From Smithellaceae bacterium (GTDB lineage Bacteria > Desulfobacterota > Syntrophia > Syntrophales > JAQULV01): a DNA stretch of 5,262 nucleotides. Position numbers and translations under genes: made by a program. Shown here in pieces: positions 1 through 5,262 of this stretch. Position 1 is the first letter of the stretch. The number at the start of each line of letters is the position of its first letter. The notes under the pieces were generated by a model, which was not told the DNA's origin, ran no database searches, and saw only the letters and a list, made by a program, of their open reading frames with translations. Where the stretch lies: assembly GCA_028718405.1 (NCBI GenBank), contig JAQULV010000132.1, positions 1 through 5,262 of the forward strand, given 5' to 3'.

Positions 1-1
1 C

Positions 2-802
2 TGATTCCAGAAGGTCCGCCCTTCTCTCCTCGGGGACACTGGGGAGGTAGGCCATCTTTTCCGCCTCGGCGGCAAGGTTCTCCGCCATCTTTCTGATGCC
101 GGCGATCGTTATGACCACCGACTGGTAGAAGGCACGCTGGTCGGAATCGAGGGCGCTGCCGTCCGCCATCCTGCCCGAATCGAGCCTCAGGTTCGCCTCC
201 TCGTAGGTGGGACGGAGTCCCTCCTGGACGACCATGCGGTAGTTTCCCACCTGGTGGCCTACGCCGGCCTCTTCGGTCACGAAGTGACGCTTGGCACGGA
301 AGAAATCCAGGAAGTAGGCGAGGCGATCGGGCCGGAGCAGGGCCTTGGCGCCCACGCTGGCAAAGGAATTGCGCAAACCCCAGTAGAGAAGCTCCGCGGT
401 CTCGGTGGCCGTGAGCTTAAGCGGGATGGTCCTTCTCTCGAGACGGTAAAGATCCTCCAGGATGTTGATCGATCCGCCTTCCACGTAATAGTTGGAGGCG
501 ATACGTTTGGAAGTCATGTTGCCGACGATGAGTTCATTGTCGTAGATGCGGGGACGACGATGGGAAAAGATGTAATTCAGAGCGCGGGCACGCCTGACCA
601 GGGGATGCTCTTTTCCGGCGCGGCGGCCTGCTTCGGTACGGGCAAAGGCGGCCAGGAGCTTTGGGCGTTCCAGACAGATGGAGTAAGGTGTCGCAAGGAG
701 TTCCGCTCTGATAGCGGCGATACGAGGGGTGGATCCGATGAACCCTTCACGTTCGAGTATCGGGGCCGCCTCGGGCGGTGTAGCGGGGAGTACATGGGTC
801 AT
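2..802 (-). CDS. Glycyl radical enzyme of the pyruvate formate-lyase family, N-terminal part (cut by window edge)
   Basis: My reading of the minus strand from the ATG at 802 gives 267 codons without a stop, running off the left edge. Enzymes of this family use a glycyl radical and an active-site cysteine for C-C, C-O or C-N bond chemistry in anaerobes, and need a radical-SAM activase. Seen here are the N-terminal PFL-domain signatures: SICLERPKLL at residues 41-50 followed by TE, the IYDNELIVGN motif at 86-95, and GHQVGNY at 182-188 followed by a VVQEGL stretch. The next block (NYYVEGGSINILEDL, 104-118) suggests a distinct subgroup. The catalytic Cys and radical Gly would lie in the missing C-terminal two thirds (family length about 780-850), so the substrate cannot be named. 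An AAAGGAGG sits about 9 bases before the ATG, which supports this start. The activase may lie beyond the left edge. Family is fairly certain; subgroup is unknown. Confidence 0.9.
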   Translation of the reverse strand, partial: MTHVLPATPPEAAPILEREGFIGSTPRIAAIRAELLATPYSICLERPKLLAAFARTEAGRRAGKEHPLVRRARALNYIFSHRRPRIYDNELIVGNMTSKRIASNYYVEGGSINILEDLYRLERRTIPLKLTATETAELLYWGLRNSFASVGAKALLRPDRLAYFLDFFRAKRHFVTEEAGVGHQVGNYRMVVQEGLRPTYEEANLRLDSGRMADGSALDSDQRAFYQSVVITIAGIRKMAENLAAEAEKMAYLPSVPEERRADLLES

Positions 803-927
803 GGGACGATTTCCTCCTTTACAGCATTGTTAAGGGTCGGGAAACGTCACAACATCGCCGCGGGAGCGGAAACGATAAAAGAACCTGCAGAATGATTTCA
901 GATGAAGCTCCGCTGTTCCTGAAACCT

Positions 928-951
928 ATTATAATTTAGCCGGACTGTCAA
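928..951 (-). promoter_or_regulatory. Possible promoter hexamers upstream of the glycyl radical enzyme
   Basis: On the minus strand, TTGACA (951-946) and TATAAT (933-928) are both perfect sigma-70 hexamers, but only 12 bases separate them instead of 16-18. The TATAAT lies about 125 bases before the ATG at 802. The short spacer argues against simple sigma-70 use; either hexamer may be a coincidence, or the -10 may work with an activator. A TATAAT also reads on the plus strand at 930-935, without a good -35. Confidence 0.25.
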
Positions 952-1045
952 GGAGACGAGAGGGACCGCATCGCCCCATTACCTCGCTTTCCACGGGCCG
1001 GATTTCCCTACTTCAGATCGCCTCGAAACGCATCTAAAACTTCAA

Positions 1046-1073
1046 TTGACTGATAGGAGATATTGTGTAACTT
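1046..1073 (+). promoter_or_regulatory. Weak promoter candidate for the 1153 gene
   Basis: TTGACT at 1046-1051 matches five of six bases of the -35 consensus. TAACTT at 1068-1073 follows after 16 bases and is preceded by TG, as in extended -10 sites, but it matches the -10 consensus poorly. The site is about 80 bases before the start codon at 1153. Confidence 0.25.
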
Positions 1074-1152
1074 TACGCTTGCTTAAACTCCGACGATGTT
1101 TCTTGTTAACCACGCACGCTGATTCACAGCCTTTTCTGCCGAGGAGGTCTCG

Positions 1153-1662
1153 ATGGACAGGGTTTCGCTGGACGAGAAGGAACTCAAGGAACTGCTCATC
1201 AAGTGCTGGATGACGCACGACGCCATGTGGTTCTACAACTGCGTCAAGGAATGCGGCATCGAGCAGACCAACAGGATCAACCGCGCCGCCGTCAAAGGGG
1301 TTGCCGCCGTCGAGATCAAGCGCCTGAGAAAGGCCTTGGGCGTGGAAAAGATCGAAACCTTCGCCGAGTTCTGGCAATTCTTCCAGACCGCCATGTCGAC
1401 CTTCACCGGCGAATTCATGAAATACTCCTTCGCAACTCCCGAGAAGAACCGCATCCGCGGCGCGTGGCACCAGTGCTTCGCCTACGACGGGATCAAGGCG
1501 CTGGGTGCCATCGACGACTACGAGTGCGGCATCATGGACCGCATCGAAGGGTGGTTCGAGGCTCTGGGCATCAAGTATGACGTGGAACCCAAGGTAGTCA
1601 AATGCATGATGCACACGCTGGGGCGCTGCTACCGCGACTACACTTTCTTCTTCGAGGAATGA
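1153..1662 (+). CDS. DUF6125 / L-2-amino-thiazoline-4-carboxylic acid hydrolase-like small protein
   Basis: A 169-residue soluble protein with no signal peptide or membrane segment. The opening CWMTHDAMWFY (residues 18-28) and the later WHQCFAY (105-111), C125, RIEGWFEALG (130-139) and C159 followed by Y and F residues resemble, from memory, DUF6125 proteins and the related ATC-hydrolase-like family, which are common in anaerobic deltaproteobacteria. ATC hydrolase proper converts 2-amino-thiazoline-4-carboxylate towards cysteine; most relatives have no proven reaction, so the activity here is unknown. Seven cysteines (18, 30, 34, 108, 125, 151, 159) are many for this length and could form an active site or bind metal. 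The start is supported by GAGGAGG five bases before the ATG. The hydrolase gene follows 76 bases later on the same strand, so co-transcription is possible. The long antisense frame opposite it is a shadow. Confidence 0.8.
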   Translation: MDRVSLDEKELKELLIKCWMTHDAMWFYNCVKECGIEQTNRINRAAVKGVAAVEIKRLRKALGVEKIETFAEFWQFFQTAMSTFTGEFMKYSFATPEKNRIRGAWHQCFAYDGIKALGAIDDYECGIMDRIEGWFEALGIKYDVEPKVVKCMMHTLGRCYRDYTFFFEE

Positions 1663-1738
1663 AAGATTCCTTCGGAATACTCCGTCTGTAAAAGCGTGAG
1701 GAACGTTCTTTCATCAAAGACGATAAGGAGGTCACATT

Positions 1739-2752
1739 ATGTTTAGACATCGCATTGTCGTACTTGTACTTCTTATCTTTGCGGTCTCAAATATCTGCAT
1801 CGCTCAGGCTTCCGCAGGCAACGTCCCCCTGAAGTTCGTCAGACTCGACAAGACATTCGTGAGTCAGGGGGACAGGCTGGGCGCTTGGCTTTATCTCCCT
1901 CGGGGTGTCGCGAAGCCGCCCGTTGTGGTCATGGCCCACGGTTTCGGCGCCCAGCGCTGGATGCGACTTCCCGCCTATGCGGAGCGCTTCGCCCAGCGCG
2001 GCATGGCGGTATTTGTTTTCGACTATCGCGGCTTCAACGATAGTGAAGGCACACCACGCAACTACATCAATCCCTCACGCCATCTCCAGGACTGGGAAGC
2101 CGCCATCGCCTACGTACGGGGTCTGAAGGAGGTTGACGGAAAGAGGATGGCCCTGTGGGGTACGTCCTTCAGCGGCGGGCACGTGATCGCGATTGCCGCC
2201 AAAGACCATAATATCTCCGCCGTAGTGGCGCAGGTGCCCTTCACCGACGGGATTACCACCGTCCTCAGTTACTTCGACAATCCGATGTTTGTCGTCAAGG
2301 CCCTCTACCACGGCGTTTGGGACGTAATGGATTCTATCTTTACCAGTCACCGTCATAACGTTCGCATTGCCGGCAAACCCGGCGAGGCGTTTGCGATGAT
2401 GAGCAGGCCCGACACTTGGGACGGCATGGTGAGACTACTGGGGAATGTCGATGTAGCGAAATTTGAAACAGAGAACTTCTGTCCGGCGAACATCGTCTTC
2501 ACCTTGATGATCTACCGGCCGATCAGTTCCGTGGAAAAGATCACCTGTCCGGTACTCGTGATCGGCGCCGAGAAGGACACGCTCTTTCCGCCCAACGGTC
2601 CCAAGAAGGCGGCTGACCGAATGCAGAAAGCAACCTACATCAGCATGCCCATGGGACACTTCGATCCCTACGTGGGTGCGCCTTTCGAAAAGCTCGTCGT
2701 CACCATGGGCGACTTCCTGCAGAAGCAGATAGGTCTTATTCCAGCAAAGTGA
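1739..2752 (+). CDS. Exported alpha/beta hydrolase
   Basis: A 337-residue serine hydrolase, probably periplasmic. Residues 1-26 form a signal peptide: basic start (MFRHR), hydrophobic core, and a likely cut after QASA. The alpha/beta hydrolase landmarks appear in order: the oxyanion-loop HGFG (67-70), FDYRGF with the following DSEG (94-104), the nucleophile elbow GTSFSG with Ser143, the acid Asp280 in GAEKDTLFPP, and His307 in MGHFDPY. The insert between about 170 and 265 is probably the lid that sets substrate choice. The triad is intact, so the enzyme should be active, most likely on an ester or a similar acyl bond; the substrate cannot be told. AAGGAGGT lies 6 bases before the ATG and fixes the start. 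It lies 76 bases after the DUF6125 gene with its own strong ribosome binding site. I see no clear promoter in the gap. Confidence 0.9.
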   Translation: MFRHRIVVLVLLIFAVSNICIAQASAGNVPLKFVRLDKTFVSQGDRLGAWLYLPRGVAKPPVVVMAHGFGAQRWMRLPAYAERFAQRGMAVFVFDYRGFNDSEGTPRNYINPSRHLQDWEAAIAYVRGLKEVDGKRMALWGTSFSGGHVIAIAAKDHNISAVVAQVPFTDGITTVLSYFDNPMFVVKALYHGVWDVMDSIFTSHRHNVRIAGKPGEAFAMMSRPDTWDGMVRLLGNVDVAKFETENFCPANIVFTLMIYRPISSVEKITCPVLVIGAEKDTLFPPNGPKKAADRMQKATYISMPMGHFDPYVGAPFEKLVVTMGDFLQKQIGLIPAK

Positions 2753-2845
2753 ATCAAAAAGGGCCTCACTATGGAGGGTGTATGGCGAGCTCGCAAGGAT
2801 TCTGGTCCTATACTTGTGAGGGAACTGAAAGGATATGAGGAGTAC

Positions 2846-2933
2846 ATGAGAAAGACAGCATATCGATTGATTCCCTATATCTGGTAGGTTCTTCCTGAAA
2901 GTCCCATTGTTCATGCTTACAGAGTTATGCTAG
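2846..2933 (+). pseudogene. Degenerate partial copy of the start of the following membrane-protein gene
   Basis: An ATG at 2846 with GAGGAG just upstream opens a 13-codon frame, MRKTAYRLIPYIW, ending in TAG at 2885. The next gene contains RAYKKLFPVIW at the same place. Shifting one frame after the TGG gives FFLKVPLF (2889-2912), matching FFLVVPF that follows the same spot in the intact gene. At DNA level TGGTA then GTTCTTCCT are shared, with about 11 bases missing between them, enough to cause the frameshift. The copy ends at a TAG at 2931. I read this as a decayed paralogue or a failed duplicate rather than a working leader peptide. The match is short, so chance is not excluded. Confidence 0.45.
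2924..2930 (+). repeat. Left member of a 7-base inverted repeat flanking the 3004 gene
   Basis: GTTATGC here is the exact reverse complement of GCATAAC at 3470-3476, just after the stop of the intact membrane-protein gene. The pair brackets that gene. In gene cassettes of chromosomal integrons, boundary boxes of this general form flank each cassette; a 7-base match alone is weak. Confidence 0.3.
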
Positions 2934-2963
2934 GTTACAACCTGCCGTCATTAGGATTACAAC
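2931..2963 (+). repeat. Imperfect direct repeat TAGG(A)TTACAAC
   Basis: TAGGTTACAAC at 2931-2941 and TAGGATTACAAC at 2952-2963 differ by one inserted A, with starts 21 bases apart, about two helical turns. The repeat lies 40-70 bases before the probable ATG of the 3004 gene, where a regulator could bind. It could equally be a small tandem duplication. Confidence 0.45.
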
Positions 2964-3003
2964 TGTGGAGGTGCAGTCGAGCCAAGACGTAGGGTTGTCG
3001 AAA

Positions 3004-3465
3004 ATGAAAAAAATATCGTCAAAAGGCACACGTGCCTACAAGAAGTTATTTCCGGTTATCTGGTACGCAATGATTGCGTTCTTCCTTGTTGTGCCCTTCC
3101 TCCCGAACGACTGTAAGGAAAAGACGCCGGACCCGGCGTTCTTTATCGGTCCCATCATTATGGCTGTGGTCGGTTTTGTGGTGATGAAGCTTTTGATCTT
3201 CGACCTGATTGACGAAGTTTACGACGAAGGTGATTCGCTGCTGTTCCGTAACTCGGGCAGAGAAGTGAGAGTCTATCTTCGAGACATCAAGAATATCAGC
3301 TATCAATCATTTGTGAACCCGCCGCGAGTTACTGTCAGTGTGAGAAATGCGACGGCTTTGGGAAGCGATCTGACTTTTACACCCCCAATGAAGTTTAATC
3401 CGTTTCGGAAAGACTCAAGCATCATGGAACTCATAGACAGAGTTGACCAGGCAAGAAGGAGCTGA
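3004..3465 (+). CDS. Two-helix membrane protein of unknown function
   Basis: A 153-residue protein. It starts MKKISSKGT, has a hydrophobic segment at about residues 19-32, a short polar loop with CKEK, and a second at about 46-66. A soluble C-terminal part follows, with VYDEGDSLLFRNSGREVRVYLRD-type alternating strands and NPPRVTVSV, giving the look of a small PH-like beta domain. I recognise the pattern as a widespread uncharacterised family in gammaproteobacteria and others, known only as hypothetical protein; no function is established. A GTG at 2965 would add 13 residues, but GGAGG directly follows that GTG, and the ATG at 3004 has AGGG nine bases upstream and the family-like start, so I prefer 3004. 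Bases 3001-3060 are about 35% GC against about 55% in 1201-1260, which fits acquisition from elsewhere. A fragment resembling its 5' end precedes it and an attC-like half site follows its stop. Confidence 0.75.
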   Translation: MKKISSKGTRAYKKLFPVIWYAMIAFFLVVPFLPNDCKEKTPDPAFFIGPIIMAVVGFVVMKLLIFDLIDEVYDEGDSLLFRNSGREVRVYLRDIKNISYQSFVNPPRVTVSVRNATALGSDLTFTPPMKFNPFRKDSSIMELIDRVDQARRS

Positions 3466-3469
3466 TAGC

Positions 3470-3485
3470 GCATAACAAGCCGCTC
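3470..3485 (+). repeat. attC-like half site after the membrane-protein gene
   Basis: GCATAACAAGCCGCTC starts five bases after the stop codon. It resembles the R''-L'' end of integron attC sites, which have the form (R)YYYAACAA followed by a short stem arm close behind the cassette's stop codon. The matching right arm ending in a GTT box is not found in the next 150 bases, so a complete foldable attC is absent. This could be a truncated cassette end or a coincidence. Confidence 0.3.
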
Positions 3486-3534
3486 TCAGTATTAGACGTA
3501 TTCTGTATCGTGTCGCGCTGGCGGCACTCGGTCA

Positions 3535-3560
3535 TCTCGCCCGTGATGATACCTTCTGCC
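3535..3560 (-). pseudogene. Fragment resembling the adjacent lipoprotein gene
   Basis: Fifteen bases at 3535-3549 (TCTCGCCCGTGATGA) recur exactly at 3889-3903 inside the minus-strand lipoprotein gene, and both copies continue, after a one-base gap, with ACCTTCT. Before the match both have CGGTCA, separated in the intact gene by nine extra bases. On the minus strand this reads IITGEMTE against VITGETCNLTV. The likely explanation is a decayed remnant of a second copy or of a related gene; a stop lies a short way upstream in its frame, so it is not coding now. By rough count a 15-base chance repeat is expected well below once in a window of this size. Confidence 0.5.
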
Positions 3561-3655
3561 GCTTGAAATCGGATACCAAGGAACCCTGCTCGCTCTGATC
3601 ATATCATTCCCAATAGCAGGTGAGGTCCTCTCGGATACATTCCTTTATCGAGTCG

Positions 3656-4204
3656 TTACCTCGCCCCGCCTGCGGGGATCTCCACCTTGGCGAGGATGTT
3701 TGCCCATTCGGTCGCGATGCCCTTGAAGATCGCGGGCATGTACTTGTTCATTCCCAGGATGATGTCCTTGCTGGGGGTTATGATGCTGAACCTGAAATTG
3801 TAGGCTGGAGAAACCCCGCGCTTCTCGGCGATCTCCCTGTTCTGGCTGTCCAGCACCGTCATGCGCCAGTCTACGGTCAGATTACAGGTCTCGCCCGTGA
3901 TGACGACCTTCTCCTTCAGCAGGATCTGGCCGATATTGATTTCGACGACGGCGTCGTACTGGCCGGGCGGCGGCAGTTCACGGAGAATCACCACCTGCCT
4001 GAATACCTGGGCGAGCGTGTCGGAGGCGAGCTTGGACACGTCGCGCTCCACCATCATGCCGCCGTCCCGGCCCTCCGCCGTACAGTCTCTACTGTAGCTT
4101 CCCTCTCCTTTATAGAAGAAGACATAAGGCATAGGGTCCTGAATGATAACGGCAACCTTCAGGGGCCGCACGTCGGCAGGCGCGATCTTCAGATCGGGAG
4201 CCAC
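3656..4204 (-). CDS. Body of a putative lipoprotein, uncharacterised
   Basis: This is the open part of a minus-strand gene, 182 codons if translation began at the GTG at 4204. The protein opens APDLKIAPADVRPLKVAVII and has alternating beta-strand patterns, an ITGE turn (102-105), a Cys pair (41, 107) that could form a disulfide outside the cytoplasm, and an amphipathic C-terminal helix (about 155-175). No catalytic motif is visible and I do not recognise the family. The GTG has no ribosome binding site, and the same frame continues upstream through one TAA into a lipoprotein signal peptide. I think the true gene starts at 4291 and this body is its mature domain, meant to sit on a membrane facing the periplasm. 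With the TAA, the body may not be made. A CCCCG/CGGGG hairpin lies in the last codons (3664-3677), without a T run. Confidence 0.65.
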   Translation of the reverse strand: MAPDLKIAPADVRPLKVAVIIQDPMPYVFFYKGEGSYSRDCTAEGRDGGMMVERDVSKLASDTLAQVFRQVVILRELPPPGQYDAVVEINIGQILLKEKVVITGETCNLTVDWRMTVLDSQNREIAEKRGVSPAYNFRFSIITPSKDIILGMNKYMPAIFKGIATEWANILAKVEIPAGGAR

Positions 4205-4228
4205 GGGGTTGAATTCATAAGGCGGGAG

Positions 4229-4291
4229 TTACGCGCAACCTGTCACTGCCAGGAATACCGGGAAAAACAACAGCCGAGCTAATCTTTTCAC
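4229..4291 (-). pseudogene. Detached lipoprotein signal peptide of the 3656 gene, ended by an in-frame TAA
   Basis: On the minus strand a GTG at 4291, with AGAGGA five bases upstream, starts a 20-codon frame: basic start (KRLAR), hydrophobic LLFFPVFLAV and the lipobox VTGC followed by A, then TAA at 4231-4229. After that stop the same frame continues LPPYEFNP into the 182-codon body with no frameshift. A lipoprotein signal peptide followed directly by a mature domain is the normal arrangement, so a single nonsense change explains the sequence. Candidates are a point mutation (pseudogene), a sequencing error, or stop-codon readthrough; I consider the first two more likely. Confidence 0.7.
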
Positions 4292-4342
4292 TGCTATCCT
4301 CTTTCTTGAGCATCGATAGTCGTCTTGAGGAGATGCCGGGAA

Positions 4343-4372
4343 AATATAATGGAGGTGAGGTCGCGGCGTCAA
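4343..4372 (-). promoter_or_regulatory. Sigma-70 type promoter for the lipoprotein gene
   Basis: On the minus strand TTGACG (4372-4367) and TATATT (4348-4343) each match five of six consensus bases and are separated by 18 bases. Transcription would start near 4336, leaving a leader of roughly 45 bases before the GTG at 4291. This is the best promoter in the window and supports 4291, not 4204, as the original start. Confidence 0.55.
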
Positions 4373-4507
4373 TCAGATGTTTTTGCCGTCCGTCCGTATT
4401 TTCATCAAACACTTGTCTGCGGAGCGAACTGTATGGTACTGATGCGACGTTCCTTTCCCGATTTGTTCCAGAGCGATATATCCTAGATGTGCAAAGGAGG
4501 AAGTCTG

Positions 4508-5262
4508 ATGTCCGATTACAATGCGATAGTTATCGGAGCGGGATGCGGGGGATTGACCGTCGGTGCGCTGCTCGCGAAACAGGGACGCAAGGTACTGATC
4601 GTCGAGCAGGGCGACCGTGTCGGGGGGTGTTGCTCTACCTTTGAAAAGGACGGCTTTCTCTTCGACCTGGGTGCTTCGCTCATTGAAGACGCAGAGGTGA
4701 TCAACTGGGCTTTCGAGCGCCTGGACACGACGCTTTGGAAAGAGGTGGATCTCATTGCCTGCGATCCCGTTTACACGGTGATTTTGAAGGACGGGACAAA
4801 GATCACCTACCCCATCTCCAGCGAAGAGACGGCAAAGGAGATTGCCAAAATCTCACCGGAGGACGGCAGGAACTGGTTTGAGTACGCCAAATACATGCAG
4901 GGCTTCCTCGATGCCGCTTTCAAGGGATTCTTCACTGCGCCGGTAAACACGTTCGGCGACATGGTGAAGATGTTCGCCAAGACGCCCGCCCTTCTCAAGT
5001 ACGGGCCCATGTTCGCCTCCAGCTACCAGGGCGTGATCAACAAATACTTCAAGAGCGAAAAGATCAGAGAATCCTTTGCCTATCAGACCTTTTACGGAGG
5101 ACTTCCTCCCGAGCTGTGCCCGGGCTACATCGCCATGATCCCATGGTCGGAGCACGCCGGCATCCACTACAGCAAGGGGGGCATGATCGGCATCCCCAAT
5201 GCCCTGACGCGTTGCGGCGAGCAGCTCGGCATAGAGGTGCGGCTGAATACCTTGGTCAGGAA
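4508..5262 (+). CDS. Phytoene desaturase-like FAD-dependent oxidoreductase (N-terminal part, cut by window edge)
   Basis: My translation from the ATG at 4508 gives 251 codons with no stop, running off the right edge. Residues 6-34 form the dinucleotide-binding Rossmann fold: AIVIGAGCGG with the GxGxxG glycines at 10, 12 and 15, then KVLIVEQ with the ribose-binding Glu33. The RVGGCC segment (37-42) and the FEKDGFLFDLGAS block (45-57) fit the CrtI / phytoene dehydrogenase-related amine-oxidase superfamily, which desaturates, isomerises or saturates polyprenoid and related lipid substrates using FAD. Family length is about 480-550, so half is missing, and the substrate cannot be read from this half. 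AAAGGAGGAA sits about 6 bases before the ATG. It is divergent from the lipoprotein gene, with 216 bases between them. Family is fairly sure; carotenoid synthesis is only one option, as many anaerobes carry relatives of unknown role. Confidence 0.88.
   Translation, partial: MSDYNAIVIGAGCGGLTVGALLAKQGRKVLIVEQGDRVGGCCSTFEKDGFLFDLGASLIEDAEVINWAFERLDTTLWKEVDLIACDPVYTVILKDGTKITYPISSEETAKEIAKISPEDGRNWFEYAKYMQGFLDAAFKGFFTAPVNTFGDMVKMFAKTPALLKYGPMFASSYQGVINKYFKSEKIRESFAYQTFYGGLPPELCPGYIAMIPWSEHAGIHYSKGGMIGIPNALTRCGEQLGIEVRLNTLVR

Larger units (their letters stand above)
803..1152. other. Divergent intergenic region
   Basis: This 350-base gap separates the minus-strand glycyl radical enzyme from the plus-strand gene at 1153. 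It must hold promoters for both directions. I see a TTGACA/TATAAT pair on the minus strand with an abnormally short spacer, a weak TTGACT-based candidate on the plus strand, and the two ribosome binding sites at its ends. I see no RNA gene, convincing riboswitch or terminator. Open frames crossing it are antisense to the flanking genes and have no family resemblance. Confidence 0.6.

Noticed and set aside
254..895. 213-codon plus-strand open frame
   Set aside because: It is antisense to the glycyl radical enzyme, whose minus-strand frame has clear family motifs and a good ribosome binding site.
1042..1614. 190-codon minus-strand open frame
   Set aside because: Antisense to the DUF6125-like gene; composition is typical of a shadow frame and no ribosome binding site is seen.
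1666..1678. Small hairpin ATTCC-TTC-GGAAT after the DUF6125 gene
   Set aside because: Only a five-base stem and no T run, so it is not a convincing terminator.
2785..2794. Ten-base palindrome GCGAGCTCGC
   Set aside because: Isolated and without other evidence of a regulator site or terminator.
2435..2914. 159-codon minus-strand open frame
   Set aside because: Mostly antisense to the hydrolase's C-terminal half, which contains catalytic Asp280 and His307.
3620..4282. 220-codon plus-strand open frame
   Set aside because: Antisense to the lipoprotein gene, whose frame has the signal peptide, lipobox and promoter.
4306..4644. 112-codon plus-strand open frame
   Set aside because: It overlaps the divergent intergenic region and the start of the oxidoreductase in another frame, and has no ribosome binding site or recognisable motif.

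Overview
This window looks like a piece of an anaerobic bacterial chromosome, probably Desulfobacterota (old Deltaproteobacteria, Syntrophus-like). The support is indirect: an oxygen-sensitive glycyl radical enzyme, a DUF6125-type small protein, a phytoene-desaturase-like oxidoreductase, and moderately GC-rich coding DNA with strong AGGAGG ribosome binding sites. The organism assignment is inference.

Layout. Bases 2-802 (minus) carry the N-terminal 267 residues of a glycyl radical enzyme that runs off the left edge. A 350-base divergent intergenic region separates it from two plus-strand genes: a 169-residue cysteine-rich DUF6125 / ATC-hydrolase-like protein (1153-1662) and an exported alpha/beta hydrolase with a complete catalytic triad (1739-2752). 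An AT-richer patch follows (about 2753-3655). It holds a two-helix membrane protein (3004-3465), a broken partial copy of that gene's start (2846-2933), an integron attC-like half site after its stop (3470-3485), and a short fragment resembling the next minus-strand gene (about 3535-3560). A minus-strand lipoprotein gene (3656-4291) is cut by an in-frame TAA just after its lipobox. The right edge holds the first 251 codons of a CrtI-like FAD oxidoreductase (4508 to end).

No single pathway joins all these genes. The 1153 and 1739 genes could be co-transcribed. The glycyl radical enzyme is divergent from them and may share the upstream region. The segment from 2753 to 4291 looks like a small zone of gene gain and decay: sequence-related fragments, half-sites and a nonsense-interrupted gene lie within 1.5 kb. 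I found no RNA gene, CRISPR array, transposase or toxin-antitoxin pair. The strongest leads are the interrupted lipoprotein and the two degenerate fragments.
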